This document shows positions 45,556-54,216 of a stretch of DNA of 64,000 bases, piece after piece. Source of the stretch: Parasphingopyxis algicola (lineage in GTDB: Bacteria; Pseudomonadota; Alphaproteobacteria; Sphingomonadales; Sphingomonadaceae). The position numbers and the translations under genes were made by a program. The stretch is from positions 1,922,001 through 1,986,000 of the forward strand of contig NZ_CP051131.1 in assembly GCF_013378075.1 (NCBI RefSeq). Direction: 5' to 3'. The notes under the pieces are model-generated. The model saw only the letters and a list, made by a program, of their open reading frames with translations, did not search any database and was not told where the DNA came from. How positions within the stretch are numbered: position 1 is the stretch's first letter; every line of letters starts with the position of its first letter.

Positions 45556-47035
45556 GGTCCTTCTCCGGCCCGATCATGAACCATGACAAAAGCGCGGCCA
45601 GCGCGGCCCAGCTGGCGGCGACAAGCAACGAGACCGAATGGGCGCGTGCGAAACTCGCTTCGACCGCGCTATAGGCGGCGCTGCCCGCCTCCGGGAATTG
45701 GCCGAATTCCAACTCCTGCCCACCGCCCGCAAACACCGTCGCGCTGACTGCCCCGATGATCGCGATGGCGAACAGGCCCGCGATCCGGCTCGCCGCGTTG
45801 TTGACGCCCGATGCGGTGCCCGTCTGGCTGTCGGGCGCGCTGTTCATCACCATCGTCGTCAGCGGCGAGACGACGAAGGACATGCCGATCGCGAGCAGGA
45901 TCAACGGTCCGACGACGCCCACCCAATAACCGAGCGCGGTGAACGACATCCAAACGATCGCCGCCGCGGCAATCGCCGAACCCGCGGTCAGGAAAAGGCG
46001 GGGGCCATGATCTTCGGCGAGTCCCGCCATCGGCCGCGACAAGAGGCCGATGATCACGCCGAGCGGCAGCATCGTCAGCCCAACCTCGGTCGCGCTTAGG
46101 CCCCGCCGCCCGATCAGGTCGAACGGCAGCAGGAACAGCACGCCGCCCAGTGCGCCATAGAGGCAGAGAGTCATCGCATTGGCGCCCGCGAAACGCCGGT
46201 TGGCGAATAGTTTAGGGGGCATGAGCGCATTGCGCGCGCTGCGTTCGGAAAAAACGAAGAGAATCACCAGCACGGCACCGACGCCGATCAGCCCGAGCGG
46301 CCTTGCGGTCGCGCCTTGTTCCGACAGGGATGTCAGCCCCAGGGTCAGCATGCCGAAGCCCAGCGCCGCGAGGATCGCGCCGCGCCAGTCGAGCGGCCCC
46401 GTTTCCTCCTCGTTCCGGCTTTCCGGCACATAGCGCAGCGCGAGGAACAGCGCGGCGAGCGCGAAGGGCGGCGCGATCCAGAAGGCGGCCCGCCAGCCGG
46501 TCGCATCGAGCAGCATCCCGCCGAGCGACGGGCCGACCGCCGTGGTCAGTGCCGAAACCGAAGCCCAAAGGCCGATGGCGCGGCCGCGTATCTCTTTGGG
46601 GAAGGACGCAGCGATGATCGCGAGGCTTTGCGGCACCATCAGCGCCGCGCCGATGCCCTGCACGATCCGCCCGCCGATCAGGAATTCGCTCGTCGGCGCG
46701 AACCCGCAGGCGATCGAGGCGAGGGTGAAGATGACGATCCCGATGACGAATATCCGCCGCCGCCCATAGCGGTCCCCCGCCCCGCCGCCGATCAGGATCA
46801 GCGCACCGAGAAACAGCGTGTAGCCGTTGGATATCCATTGCAGCGCGCCATAACTCGCGCCGAGATCGCGCTGAATCAGCGGCAGCGCGATCAGGATGAT
46901 CGAACCGGTGACCGAGGCGATGGCCGAAGCCATGATTGTCGCCGCCAGCACATAGGGCCGCGCCGCTTCCTCGCACGGAGCATCGGCGCTGCGTTCACGC
47001 TCGGCGCATTCGGGGCGATCATGGAGCGATTCCAT
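45518..47035 (-). CDS. MFS transporter, DHA2 (EmrB/QacA) type
   Basis: This 505-residue protein has about 14 helices and the DHA2 signatures GGGAGDRYGRRRIFVIG (motif A), GGRIVQGIGAALMVPQSLAI and GPSLGGMLLDATGWRAAFWI. It likely exports hydrophobic compounds by proton exchange; no regulator or membrane-fusion partner is adjacent. The start is ATG at 47035. The region upstream (47036-47310) contains repeat copy B. Confidence 0.92.
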   Translation of the reverse strand: MESLHDRPECAERERSADAPCEEAARPYVLAATIMASAIASVTGSIILIALPLIQRDLGASYGALQWISNGYTLFLGALILIGGGAGDRYGRRRIFVIGIVIFTLASIACGFAPTSEFLIGGRIVQGIGAALMVPQSLAIIAASFPKEIRGRAIGLWASVSALTTAVGPSLGGMLLDATGWRAAFWIAPPFALAALFLALRYVPESRNEEETGPLDWRGAILAALGFGMLTLGLTSLSEQGATARPLGLIGVGAVLVILFVFSERSARNALMPPKLFANRRFAGANAMTLCLYGALGGVLFLLPFDLIGRRGLSATEVGLTMLPLGVIIGLLSRPMAGLAEDHGPRLFLTAGSAIAAAAIVWMSFTALGYWVGVVGPLILLAIGMSFVVSPLTTMVMNSAPDSQTGTASGVNNAASRIAGLFAIAIIGAVSATVFAGGGQELEFGQFPEAGSAAYSAVEASFARAHSVSLLVAASWAALAALLSWFMIGPEKDPKPPAESAAAGR

Positions 47036-47100
47036 GGATATAGGGCTTGGGCGGAACGACGCGGCGAAGCAAGCGCAGTTGGATGGATTTGATTGTCGGA

Positions 47101-47310
47101 AATTTTCTAGCGAAAGTTCGCGGCACCGGGATTCTGTTATCAGACTCGACCTTTCGGTAGAGCGCCGCCCCGGCCCTCTCCCCCTCCCACCAGGGTATAC
47201 TCAATGGGAGGTGGGGAGGGGGAGAGGGCCGGTGCGGCGACGTTGCGCTAGCACGTTCTGACAAACAAAATCCGGTGCCGCGCCTGAGCGCTAGCGAAGC
47301 TCTGACAAAA
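47101..47310. repeat. Dispersed inverted-repeat element, copy B (long form)
   Basis: The element has nested inverted arms. An inner 19-base stem lies at 47170-47188 with 47214-47232 around a GTATAC-containing loop. An 11-base stem CGCGGCACCGG lies at 47119-47129 with 47272-47282. TCAGA or TCTGA motifs occur on each flank. The right arm matches copy A in inverted orientation and copy C directly. It fills the gap between the MFS gene and msrA and has no ORF of its own. Confidence 0.75.
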
Positions 47311-48003
47311 TTACGCCGCAGGCGTGCTCGTGAACATCCGCGGGAAGGTCTCGCGCAGATCCTCCACCTTCTCGACATCATGGGCGAGAATATAGGGGTG
47401 GCGCGGATTCCGGTTCATGAAATCCTGATGATAATCCTCGGCGCGATAGAAAGTCCCGCTCTCGATCCGCGTCGCGATCGGGCGCGAGAAACGGCCCGAT
47501 TCGTCGAGCAGGGCGATATAACGCCGGGAAACGCTGCGCTGGGCCGCGTTCTGCGGGAAGATGGCCGAGCGGTAATCGGGGCCGACATCCGGGCCCTGGC
47601 GGTTTACCTGGGTCGGATCGTGCGCGACCGAGAAATAGATGCGCAGCAGCTCGCCATAGGTGACGACGCTCGGATCGTAGACGATGCGCACGGCTTCGGC
47701 GTGGCCCGTCCGGCCGGTGCCGACCTGGCGATAGGTCGCGGTTTCGGCGCTGCCGCCGGCATAGCCCGACGTCACGCTGCGCACGCCGCGAATATGCTGG
47801 AACACGGCCTCCATGCCCCAAAAACAGCCGCCTGCGAAAACGGCAACCTGATTACCGTCCGTCACCACAACATTGGTGGCGGGAAGCGGAATCGGGACAG
47901 CTGCCTCGACCGACTGCTGCACGTTGGGAAGAGAAATGGCTGCCATCGCCGCGACAACCGCGCCGCCGCCGATGGCGAAAGAGACGAGTTTCTTCATAAT
48001 CAT
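47311..48003 (-). CDS. msrA: Peptide-methionine (S)-S-oxide reductase MsrA, exported
   Basis: This 230-residue enzyme has an N-terminal hydrophobic signal or anchor (MKKLVSFAIGGGAVVAAMAA), then the catalytic VFAGGCFWGMEAVFQ and typical GYAGGSAETATYRQVGTG, HAEAVRIVYDPS and FYRAEDYHQDF. The signal suggests it repairs oxidised methionine in the periplasm. No resolving Cys motif is visible near the C-terminus. ATG at 48003 or 47997 is plausible. Its start lies 5 bases after the msrB stop. Confidence 0.93.
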   Translation of the reverse strand: MIMKKLVSFAIGGGAVVAAMAAISLPNVQQSVEAAVPIPLPATNVVVTDGNQVAVFAGGCFWGMEAVFQHIRGVRSVTSGYAGGSAETATYRQVGTGRTGHAEAVRIVYDPSVVTYGELLRIYFSVAHDPTQVNRQGPDVGPDYRSAIFPQNAAQRSVSRRYIALLDESGRFSRPIATRIESGTFYRAEDYHQDFMNRNPRHPYILAHDVEKVEDLRETFPRMFTSTPAA

Positions 48004-48007
48004 GCGT

Positions 48008-48502
48008 CTAGCTCCTCGCCGGAATGAAATCCATCGCCACGCCGTTGATGCAATAGCGCAGCCCGGTCGGGCGTGGCCCGTCGCGGAACACATGGCCGAG
48101 ATGGCCGCCGCAATCGGCGCAATGCACTTCGGTACGGGTCATGCCGAGCGTCGTATCGACGCTGGTTCCGATCGCGCCATCGAGCGGCCGATAGAAGCTC
48201 GGCCAGCCGGTGCGGCTGTCGAATTTGGTCGCCGAGCTGAAGAGCCGGTTGCCGCAGCCCGCACAGGTGAAGGTACCGCGGCGATCCTCATCATCGAGCG
48301 GGCTCGTGAAGGGACGTTCCGTGCCATGGCCGCGCAGGATGCGGAATTCCTCCCGCGTCAGCCGTTCGCGCCATTGCGCGTCGGTGTAGCGGATCGGAAA
48401 ATCGCCGCTGTTCGTCGCATCGGCCCGGCCGCTGCAGCCGACCAGCGTCGCCAGCGCGCCGATCGCGCCGCCGCTCAAAATGGTTCGTCGGTCTATCATC
48501 AT
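48008..48502 (-). CDS. msrB: Peptide-methionine (R)-S-oxide reductase MsrB, Tat lipoprotein
   Basis: This 164-residue enzyme has a twin-arginine signal MMIDRRTILSGGAIGALATL ending in a lipobox-like LVGC, so it is probably exported folded and lipid-anchored. The domain has the zinc CxxC pairs CAGCG and CADCG, GWPSFYRP, and the catalytic Cys in RYCINGVAMDF. ATG at 48502 is chosen for its GAGG eight bases upstream. It forms a periplasmic repair pair with msrA and is divergent from tyrA; the 48503-48697 gap shows no clear gene. Confidence 0.92.
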   Translation of the reverse strand: MMIDRRTILSGGAIGALATLVGCSGRADATNSGDFPIRYTDAQWRERLTREEFRILRGHGTERPFTSPLDDEDRRGTFTCAGCGNRLFSSATKFDSRTGWPSFYRPLDGAIGTSVDTTLGMTRTEVHCADCGGHLGHVFRDGPRPTGLRYCINGVAMDFIPARS

Positions 48503-48697
48503 ACGCATCACCTCAAGTCTGGACCCGATATCGTGCTAACCGGCTGAACCGGGCCTGAAATCGGGCTTACACGCCACAATCCCTCGTTCGAAAGAGAGAT
48601 GAGTTTCGTTACAGAAACAGCCGAATTCCGTTTGCATTTAGGTCGCGAAGCGGCTTTTGTGCAGTGCAATGCAACACGGATTTTCTCCATCAGGGCG

Positions 48698-49552
48698 ATG
48701 AGCGGTATCGATTTCCAGAAGTTTGGCCTGGTCGGCGCGGGCCTGGTCGGCGGTTCCATCGCCGCGCGGCTGGCGCGGGCGCTGCCTGACACGGTGCTGC
48801 TCGTTCATGATGCGAGCCCCGGCAACGCCGCCTATGTCGCAGAGCGGCATCCCAGGAGCGAACGGGTGGGGACGATAGCGCCGCTCGCCGGCTGCGACGC
48901 GATTTTCGTCGCGACGCCGGTCGCCACCATTGCCGAACAGGTCGTCACGCTGTTGCAGCTGCCGAATAGCGACGCGCTGATCATCGATACCGGATCGGCC
49001 AAACAGGCGATCGTCGCGGCGGTCGCGACGTCCGGCGCCGATGCCGGGCGTTTCGTTCCCGGCCATCCGCTGGCCGGCGGGATCTCGGCCGGTCCCGGGC
49101 GGGCCAGCGGCGATATCGTCACGGCACGGCCCTTTGTCCTGACGCCGACCGAGAGCACCGGCGCGGAAGCGCTGGCACATGCGAAAATCCTGCTCGAACG
49201 GCTCGGCGCCGAGGTCGTCGAGATGACGCCGGACGCGCATGACCGGCTGCTCGCGCTCGGATCGCATCTGCCGCACCTGATCGCCTACGCGCTCGCCGGG
49301 CTCGGGACCGACGAACCCGGCGACCTGCTTCCGGCCTCCTATCGCGGCATCGCTGCCTTTGCCGGATCGGACGCGCAAATGTGGTCGGACATCTTTCGCG
49401 CCAACAGCGCCGAGCTCAAGGCCGCGATGGAGGAATTCAAAAAACGGCTTGATCTGATCGCCGCCATGGCCGACGAGCCTGTGCCCGGAGTTTTGCTGGA
49501 GACGCTGACCGACGCAAAGGCCCGGATCGACGCGCTGGAGAATGAGGAATGA
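48698..49552 (+). CDS. tyrA: Prephenate/arogenate dehydrogenase
   Basis: This 284-residue NAD-dependent enzyme of tyrosine synthesis has the Rossmann motif GLVGAGLVGGSIAARLA, FVPGHPLAGG and the catalytic-helix GSHLPHLIAYAL. There is no fused chorismate mutase and no ACT domain, so feedback control, if any, is elsewhere. ATG at 48698 is used; the frame is open to 48599. Its stop overlaps the pheA start as ATGA. Confidence 0.94.
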   Translation: MSGIDFQKFGLVGAGLVGGSIAARLARALPDTVLLVHDASPGNAAYVAERHPRSERVGTIAPLAGCDAIFVATPVATIAEQVVTLLQLPNSDALIIDTGSAKQAIVAAVATSGADAGRFVPGHPLAGGISAGPGRASGDIVTARPFVLTPTESTGAEALAHAKILLERLGAEVVEMTPDAHDRLLALGSHLPHLIAYALAGLGTDEPGDLLPASYRGIAAFAGSDAQMWSDIFRANSAELKAAMEEFKKRLDLIAAMADEPVPGVLLETLTDAKARIDALENEE

Positions 49553-50442
49553 CCGCAGAGACAATCGCTTATCTGGGTTCGCCCGGCACCTATAGCTACC
49601 AGGCGGCAATCGGCATGTTTCCGGAAGCCGAGCATATAGGCCTGCGCACCTTCGGCGAGATCATGGAAACGGTGGAATCCGGCGAGCACAAGACGGCCGT
49701 CATCCCGATCGAAAACTCGACCAGCGGGCGTATCCCCGATGTCCACCGCCTGATGCTCTCGACCGAGATGGCGATCGTGCAGGAACATATGCAGCGGATC
49801 GAGCATTGCCTGATCCAAGCGCATTCCGGGCCGCAGCCCGTTTCCGAACCCGGCAGCATCACGCGTATCCTCAGCCATCGCCAGGGTTTCCTGCAAAGCT
49901 CGGGCTTCATCGAAGCGCATTGCCGCGATGCCGAACAGGTCGAGACCGTCGATACCGCAAGCGCGGTCAAGCAGGTGGCCGAGCTCGGCGATCCCCATGT
50001 CGCAGCGATCGGCTCTTCGGTCGCGGCGCAGGTGTTCGGCGGGGTCGTGATCGAACGCGACATCGCCGACCAGAAGAACAACTACACCCGCTTCCTGGCG
50101 CTCGAAAAACCGGCGCTCGGTCCCGATTATGCGGGCGCCAACATCACGACCTTGATCTTCCAGATTGATCACCAGCCCGGCGCGCTGATCGAGGCGCTGG
50201 CGGTGTTCCGCGATGCGGGCATCAATATCACGACCCTGGAAACCTATACGATCTCCGAAGAGACCGCGCTGCCGACCTTCTATATCGATATCGGCGGCGG
50301 GCTCGAGGAAGACGCCGTCCAGTCGGCACTGCACGCGCTCGAGGAGAAGGCGCGCTACGTGAAGCTGCTCGGCAGCTACGTCGCCAGCGATGTCCGCAAC
50401 GCAAATTCGGGCTTCCTGCCCGTCAAATCGGTCAATCCGTAA
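49549..50442 (+). CDS. pheA: Prephenate dehydratase
   Basis: This 297-residue enzyme forms phenylpyruvate. The catalytic domain has AYLGSPGTYSYQAA, VIPIENSTSG and NNYTRFLALEK (the TRF motif), followed by a C-terminal ACT domain (IFQIDHQPGALIEALAVF, INITTLETY) for phenylalanine feedback. No chorismate mutase domain is fused. It is co-translated with tyrA and followed by an aminotransferase gene. Confidence 0.96.
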   Translation: MTAETIAYLGSPGTYSYQAAIGMFPEAEHIGLRTFGEIMETVESGEHKTAVIPIENSTSGRIPDVHRLMLSTEMAIVQEHMQRIEHCLIQAHSGPQPVSEPGSITRILSHRQGFLQSSGFIEAHCRDAEQVETVDTASAVKQVAELGDPHVAAIGSSVAAQVFGGVVIERDIADQKNNYTRFLALEKPALGPDYAGANITTLIFQIDHQPGALIEALAVFRDAGINITTLETYTISEETALPTFYIDIGGGLEEDAVQSALHALEEKARYVKLLGSYVASDVRNANSGFLPVKSVNP

Positions 50443-50451
50443 GGAAGAAAA

Positions 50452-51630
50452 ATGTTCGACAACGCCGTCGCCCGCCCAATCGACCAGATCATCGCCGTCA
50501 GCCGCGCCTACCAGGCCGATCCGCGCGACGACAAGGTCGATTTCGGTATCGGCGTCTACAAGGACGAGAGCGGCCTGACGCCGGTCATGGGCGCGGTGAA
50601 GGCGGCAGAGCAGAGGCTGATCGATACGCAGACGACGAAGACCTATGTCGGCGTCGGCGGCGACCAGAAGTTCGTCGAACTGTTCGCCAGGGAGGTGCTG
50701 CCCGACCATCAATATGGCGCCGACATGATCGGCATCCAGTCGATCGGCGGGTCGGGCGCGGTGCGGGTGCTCGCGGAACTCGCGCAAAGCCTCAACCCGG
50801 ACGCCCGCTTCTGGCTCCCGGACCCGACATGGCCGAACCATCAGGCGATCTTCGGCGCGGTCGGCGTCGAGATGGCGACCTATCCTTATCCGAAGTTCAA
50901 TGCGGAGCCCGATATCGACGCGATCCTCGCGGCGTTCGACGCGGCATCGCCCGGCGATGTCGTCGTCATCCATGGCGGCTGCCACAACCCGACCGGCATC
51001 GATCCCACGCCCGACGACCTCGCCCGGCTTGCCGAAGGCGTGGTCGCGCGCGGGCTGATCCCGTTCGTCGATTCCGCCTATCTCGGCTTCGGCAAGGATT
51101 GGGAAGAAGATGCGGCGCGAGTGGCGATCATCGCCGAGCGCGCGCCGGAGATGCTGCTCGCGCTCAGCTGTTCCAAGAATTTCGGCATCTATCGCGAACG
51201 CACCGGAGCCGCGCTGCTCGTCGGCAAGGACCATCCCGATCTCGGCGCCGCCAATTCGGCGCTGCTGTCGCTCGCCCGCGCCAATTATTCGATGCCGCCC
51301 GACCATGGCGCGAGCATCGTCCGTACGATCTTCGAAGACCCGAAACTCAAGGCGGATTGGCTGGCAGAGCTCGCCGAGATCCGCGAGCGGATCAACGAGA
51401 ACCGCACCGCTCTCGCTCTCGCGCTCGCCCGCGCTAAGCAGGATCGCGACTGGACCTATATCGACAAGGGGTACGGGATGTTCTCGCTGATCAACGTGAC
51501 GCCCGAAGCGGCGGTCACGCTGCGCGAGGAACAGGGCGTGTATATCATTCCCGACGGACGGATGAACGTCGCCGGCATCGACATTGCCAAGATCGACGAG
51601 ATCGCGGGCAAACTCGTAACGGCCTTATAG
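50452..51630 (+). CDS. Aromatic amino acid/aspartate aminotransferase
   Basis: This 392-residue fold-type I PLP enzyme has GGSGAVRVLAELAQ, the WLPDPTWPNHQAIF region, HGGCHNPTGIDPT, and the PLP lysine in SCSKNFGIYRERTGA. It belongs to the Ib/Ia aspartate/aromatic aminotransferases (TyrB/AspC type). Its place after tyrA and pheA indicates that it makes tyrosine and phenylalanine from the keto acids. RBS AAGGAAGAAAA precedes the ATG. Confidence 0.94.
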   Translation: MFDNAVARPIDQIIAVSRAYQADPRDDKVDFGIGVYKDESGLTPVMGAVKAAEQRLIDTQTTKTYVGVGGDQKFVELFAREVLPDHQYGADMIGIQSIGGSGAVRVLAELAQSLNPDARFWLPDPTWPNHQAIFGAVGVEMATYPYPKFNAEPDIDAILAAFDAASPGDVVVIHGGCHNPTGIDPTPDDLARLAEGVVARGLIPFVDSAYLGFGKDWEEDAARVAIIAERAPEMLLALSCSKNFGIYRERTGAALLVGKDHPDLGAANSALLSLARANYSMPPDHGASIVRTIFEDPKLKADWLAELAEIRERINENRTALALALARAKQDRDWTYIDKGYGMFSLINVTPEAAVTLREEQGVYIIPDGRMNVAGIDIAKIDEIAGKLVTAL

Positions 51631-51640
51631 GAGCGGATAC

Positions 51641-52372
51641 ATGGCCTCGCTTCCCAACGTACCCAATCTGTTTCTCGACAGCGAGAAGGCGGAGTTCGAC
51701 CAGGCGGTGCGCGATGTAGCATCGGGCGAAGCGAGCGTGTTCGCCTTGCGCTGCCGCGATCTCCCGGCAAGCGCCGAGCTGACCGAGACACTGGCGACGG
51801 CATTTCTGTTCACCAATGCGATCCTGATGGCCCGCTCACAGCGCAAGATCGTGAAACTCGTCACGCTCGACGTCGCCGACGAGGCGCTGCGCTACAGCTA
51901 TGCCAACAGTTTCCGCGCGCTGTTCGACAGCGAATTTTCGAGCCTAGACAATGTCGAACGCTGGCACGGCTATCTCGAGGCGCGCCAGCATATCGCCTCC
52001 GGTGCGGTCGAGGATACCCAAAAGGCGATCGAGTTCTTCCGCCACGCCGGGATCAGCCGGTCCGCAAGCGCGCTGCACCGCGCGGACGTTTATATGGGCA
52101 TGGAGCACGTTCCAGCGACAGACAGCGCCGGTGGGCAATTCACCTTTGACGACGGCAATGTCTACGCGCCGAAACTGGTCGGCGCACACAGCGATACGGC
52201 GGTCGCGCTGAAAAGCGTGTTCCTAGCCGATGGGGTCAAGGTGCGTACCGGACGACGCGGCCAGAATGTCGTGATCGAACTCGATTGCGCGCGCGCGAAC
52301 GATGGCGTCCGCGAATGGCTCGCGCATATCGAACGGATCCTCGCGCTCGATTTCTACCGCCTCGGCGTTTAA
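51641..52372 (+). CDS. Hypothetical protein
   Basis: This 243-residue soluble protein is not recognised. It is helical through most of its length (SEKAEFDQAVRDVASGEASV, KAIEFFRHAGI, ANDGVREWLAHIERI) with a beta-rich part in TDSAGGQFTFDDGNVYAPKL and GVKVRTGRRGQNVVIEL. A good RBS (TAGGAGCGG) precedes the ATG 10 bases after the aminotransferase stop, so it is probably the last gene of that operon. Its 3' end overlaps that of the convergent pabB-pabC gene. Confidence 0.75.
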   Translation: MASLPNVPNLFLDSEKAEFDQAVRDVASGEASVFALRCRDLPASAELTETLATAFLFTNAILMARSQRKIVKLVTLDVADEALRYSYANSFRALFDSEFSSLDNVERWHGYLEARQHIASGAVEDTQKAIEFFRHAGISRSASALHRADVYMGMEHVPATDSAGGQFTFDDGNVYAPKLVGAHSDTAVALKSVFLADGVKVRTGRRGQNVVIELDCARANDGVREWLAHIERILALDFYRLGV

Positions 52373-54144
52373 GCGAGCCGCGCCTTCATCAGGCCCCGCA
52401 CGGCATTGCCGATCAGGAACCCTTCGGCCAGATCGGCGCGGGTCAGATCACCCTCAACCGCGCGGTCGTCTTCGATCAGCGTTGCGCGCAAGATTCCGGG
52501 CAGGAGACCGCGGGACAGCGGCGGGGTCAGCAGCGTCCCATCGCGCTCGACGAACAGGTTCGTGAAACAGCCTTCCGTGAGAAAGCCCTCTCCATCTTCG
52601 AGAAGGGTCTCGAACGCAACACCGCCGACAAAGGCCGCGTCATAGAGCGATCGCGCCGTCGTCTTGTGGTTGAGCCGAAAGTCCTGCGCATCGGCGCCGC
52701 GCGGCGCGATCGCGACAGGAACCGGAGCTTCGGGCTCCTCCGGTGCCGGTCGTATCTCGATCGCGACTCGCCCGTGCCGGGACAGCAGCAGCCGGACCTT
52801 GGATGGCGCGTTAACCCGAAACGTCGCAGTCTGCAGCTCGTTGCGCGCGGCGTGTCTGTCGAATGCGAAACCCAGCGCCCGCGCACTCGCCTTCATCCGC
52901 GCGAGATGCTTTTCGAGCCACTCGATCCCCTCGACAGGATCGAAGCGCATCGTCTCGATCAAGTCGAAACGCGGCTGCCCCTCAGTCACAAAGGCCCCCT
53001 TGGCCAGGCATTCGCGCCATTCGTCCCCCGCTCGGCTGTCCGCAACGATACCCGAGCCGAGGCCGAGCATCGCACTGGTCGCACCCTCTTCGAGTACCAG
53101 GGTCCGAATGGCAACGTTGAACGCGGCATCGCCTTTTGGATCGATCCAGCCGATCGAACCTGTATAGGGTCCGCGCGGCGCCGCTTCGAGTTCATCGATA
53201 ATCTCCATCGCCCGGATTTTCGGGGCGCCGGTAATCGATCCGCACGGATAGATGGCGCGGATCAGACCGAGCGCCGAGCGCCCCGCGGCGATATCCGCCG
53301 TTACGGTCGAGGTCATCTGGTGGACGGTCGGATAAGATTCGACATGGAAGAGCGAGGGGACCGAAACGCTGCCCGGCGCCGCCACCCGGCTCAAATCGTT
53401 GCGCAGCAAATCGACGATCATCAGATTTTCGGCACGCTGCTTGGGATCGGACTGCAACGTATCGCGCGCCGCGGCATCGGTTCCGGGATCGTCATGCCGG
53501 ACCGCCGTGCCCTTCATCGGCCGCGCCGTGATCTGGCCATCGGCCAGCGAGAAGAAGAGTTCGGGCGAAAGCGACAGCAGCCAGTGCGACCCCGTCCAGA
53601 CGACCCCCCCATAACCGGCCAGCGATCCGGAACGCAGCCGCGCGTAGATGGCAAGCGGATGGCCGGCCAGCTTCACATCGCAGCCGAAGGTCAGGTTGGT
53701 CTGGTAGATATCGCCTGCCGCGATGAACCGTTGCGCCCGTTCGAAGGCCTTCTCGTAACCGCTTTGCGCGATCCGCGGTTCCGGCTCGCCCGCCCAGCCG
53801 CCGGAGGGATCTGGCAGCAGCGCCGGGATCCGATCGGCGGCAATGCGCTCCATCCGTTCGAACAAGCCGAACCAGAGCAGCAGCGGCGCGCCATCCTCCG
53901 GTTGGCGGCGAAGCGGCGCCAACCGGTCTTCCAGCCCATGACCCGCCTCATAGCTCAGGAACCCGGCCGCATGCAGCCCGTCGACACGGGCCGCCTCCAG
54001 CCGATCGAGCGCGTCATCCAGTCTATCGTGAGCCCGGGCCTCGATTGTCGCAACCGGATCGGCAAACAGCCGCGCGTCCGCGCCATCGGCCCGGGCATCG
54101 TCGAGCAGCACGAAGGGCGTTTCGGAGGAAATCGTTTCGATCAC
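52369..54144 (-). CDS. Fused aminodeoxychorismate synthase component I and aminodeoxychorismate lyase (PabB-PabC)
   Basis: This 591-residue bifunctional protein serves p-aminobenzoate and folate synthesis. Residues about 1-375 are the chorismate-binding domain (GDIYQTNLTFGCDVKL, RPMKGTAVRHDD, AENLMIVDLLRNDLSRV, YPCGSITGAPKIRAMEII). The remainder is a class IV aminotransferase-fold lyase with the PLP lysine in LNHKTTARSLYD and EGCFTNLFVERDG. The start GTG at 54144 gives MIETISSETPFVLLDD; a TTG at 54186 is the longer option. No pabA is adjacent. Confidence 0.93.
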   Translation of the reverse strand: MIETISSETPFVLLDDARADGADARLFADPVATIEARAHDRLDDALDRLEAARVDGLHAAGFLSYEAGHGLEDRLAPLRRQPEDGAPLLLWFGLFERMERIAADRIPALLPDPSGGWAGEPEPRIAQSGYEKAFERAQRFIAAGDIYQTNLTFGCDVKLAGHPLAIYARLRSGSLAGYGGVVWTGSHWLLSLSPELFFSLADGQITARPMKGTAVRHDDPGTDAAARDTLQSDPKQRAENLMIVDLLRNDLSRVAAPGSVSVPSLFHVESYPTVHQMTSTVTADIAAGRSALGLIRAIYPCGSITGAPKIRAMEIIDELEAAPRGPYTGSIGWIDPKGDAAFNVAIRTLVLEEGATSAMLGLGSGIVADSRAGDEWRECLAKGAFVTEGQPRFDLIETMRFDPVEGIEWLEKHLARMKASARALGFAFDRHAARNELQTATFRVNAPSKVRLLLSRHGRVAIEIRPAPEEPEAPVPVAIAPRGADAQDFRLNHKTTARSLYDAAFVGGVAFETLLEDGEGFLTEGCFTNLFVERDGTLLTPPLSRGLLPGILRATLIEDDRAVEGDLTRADLAEGFLIGNAVRGLMKARLA

Positions 54145-54216
54145 GCCCGCCCCATGCCAAGCCTTGGCGCACTTCGCCAGTTGCAAGCGCGCACCGCAAT
54201 TGCCATGTCACCGGCC

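Noticed and set aside
49339-51306. A 655-residue minus-strand open frame
   Set aside because: It is antisense to pheA and the aminotransferase, both with full catalytic motifs.
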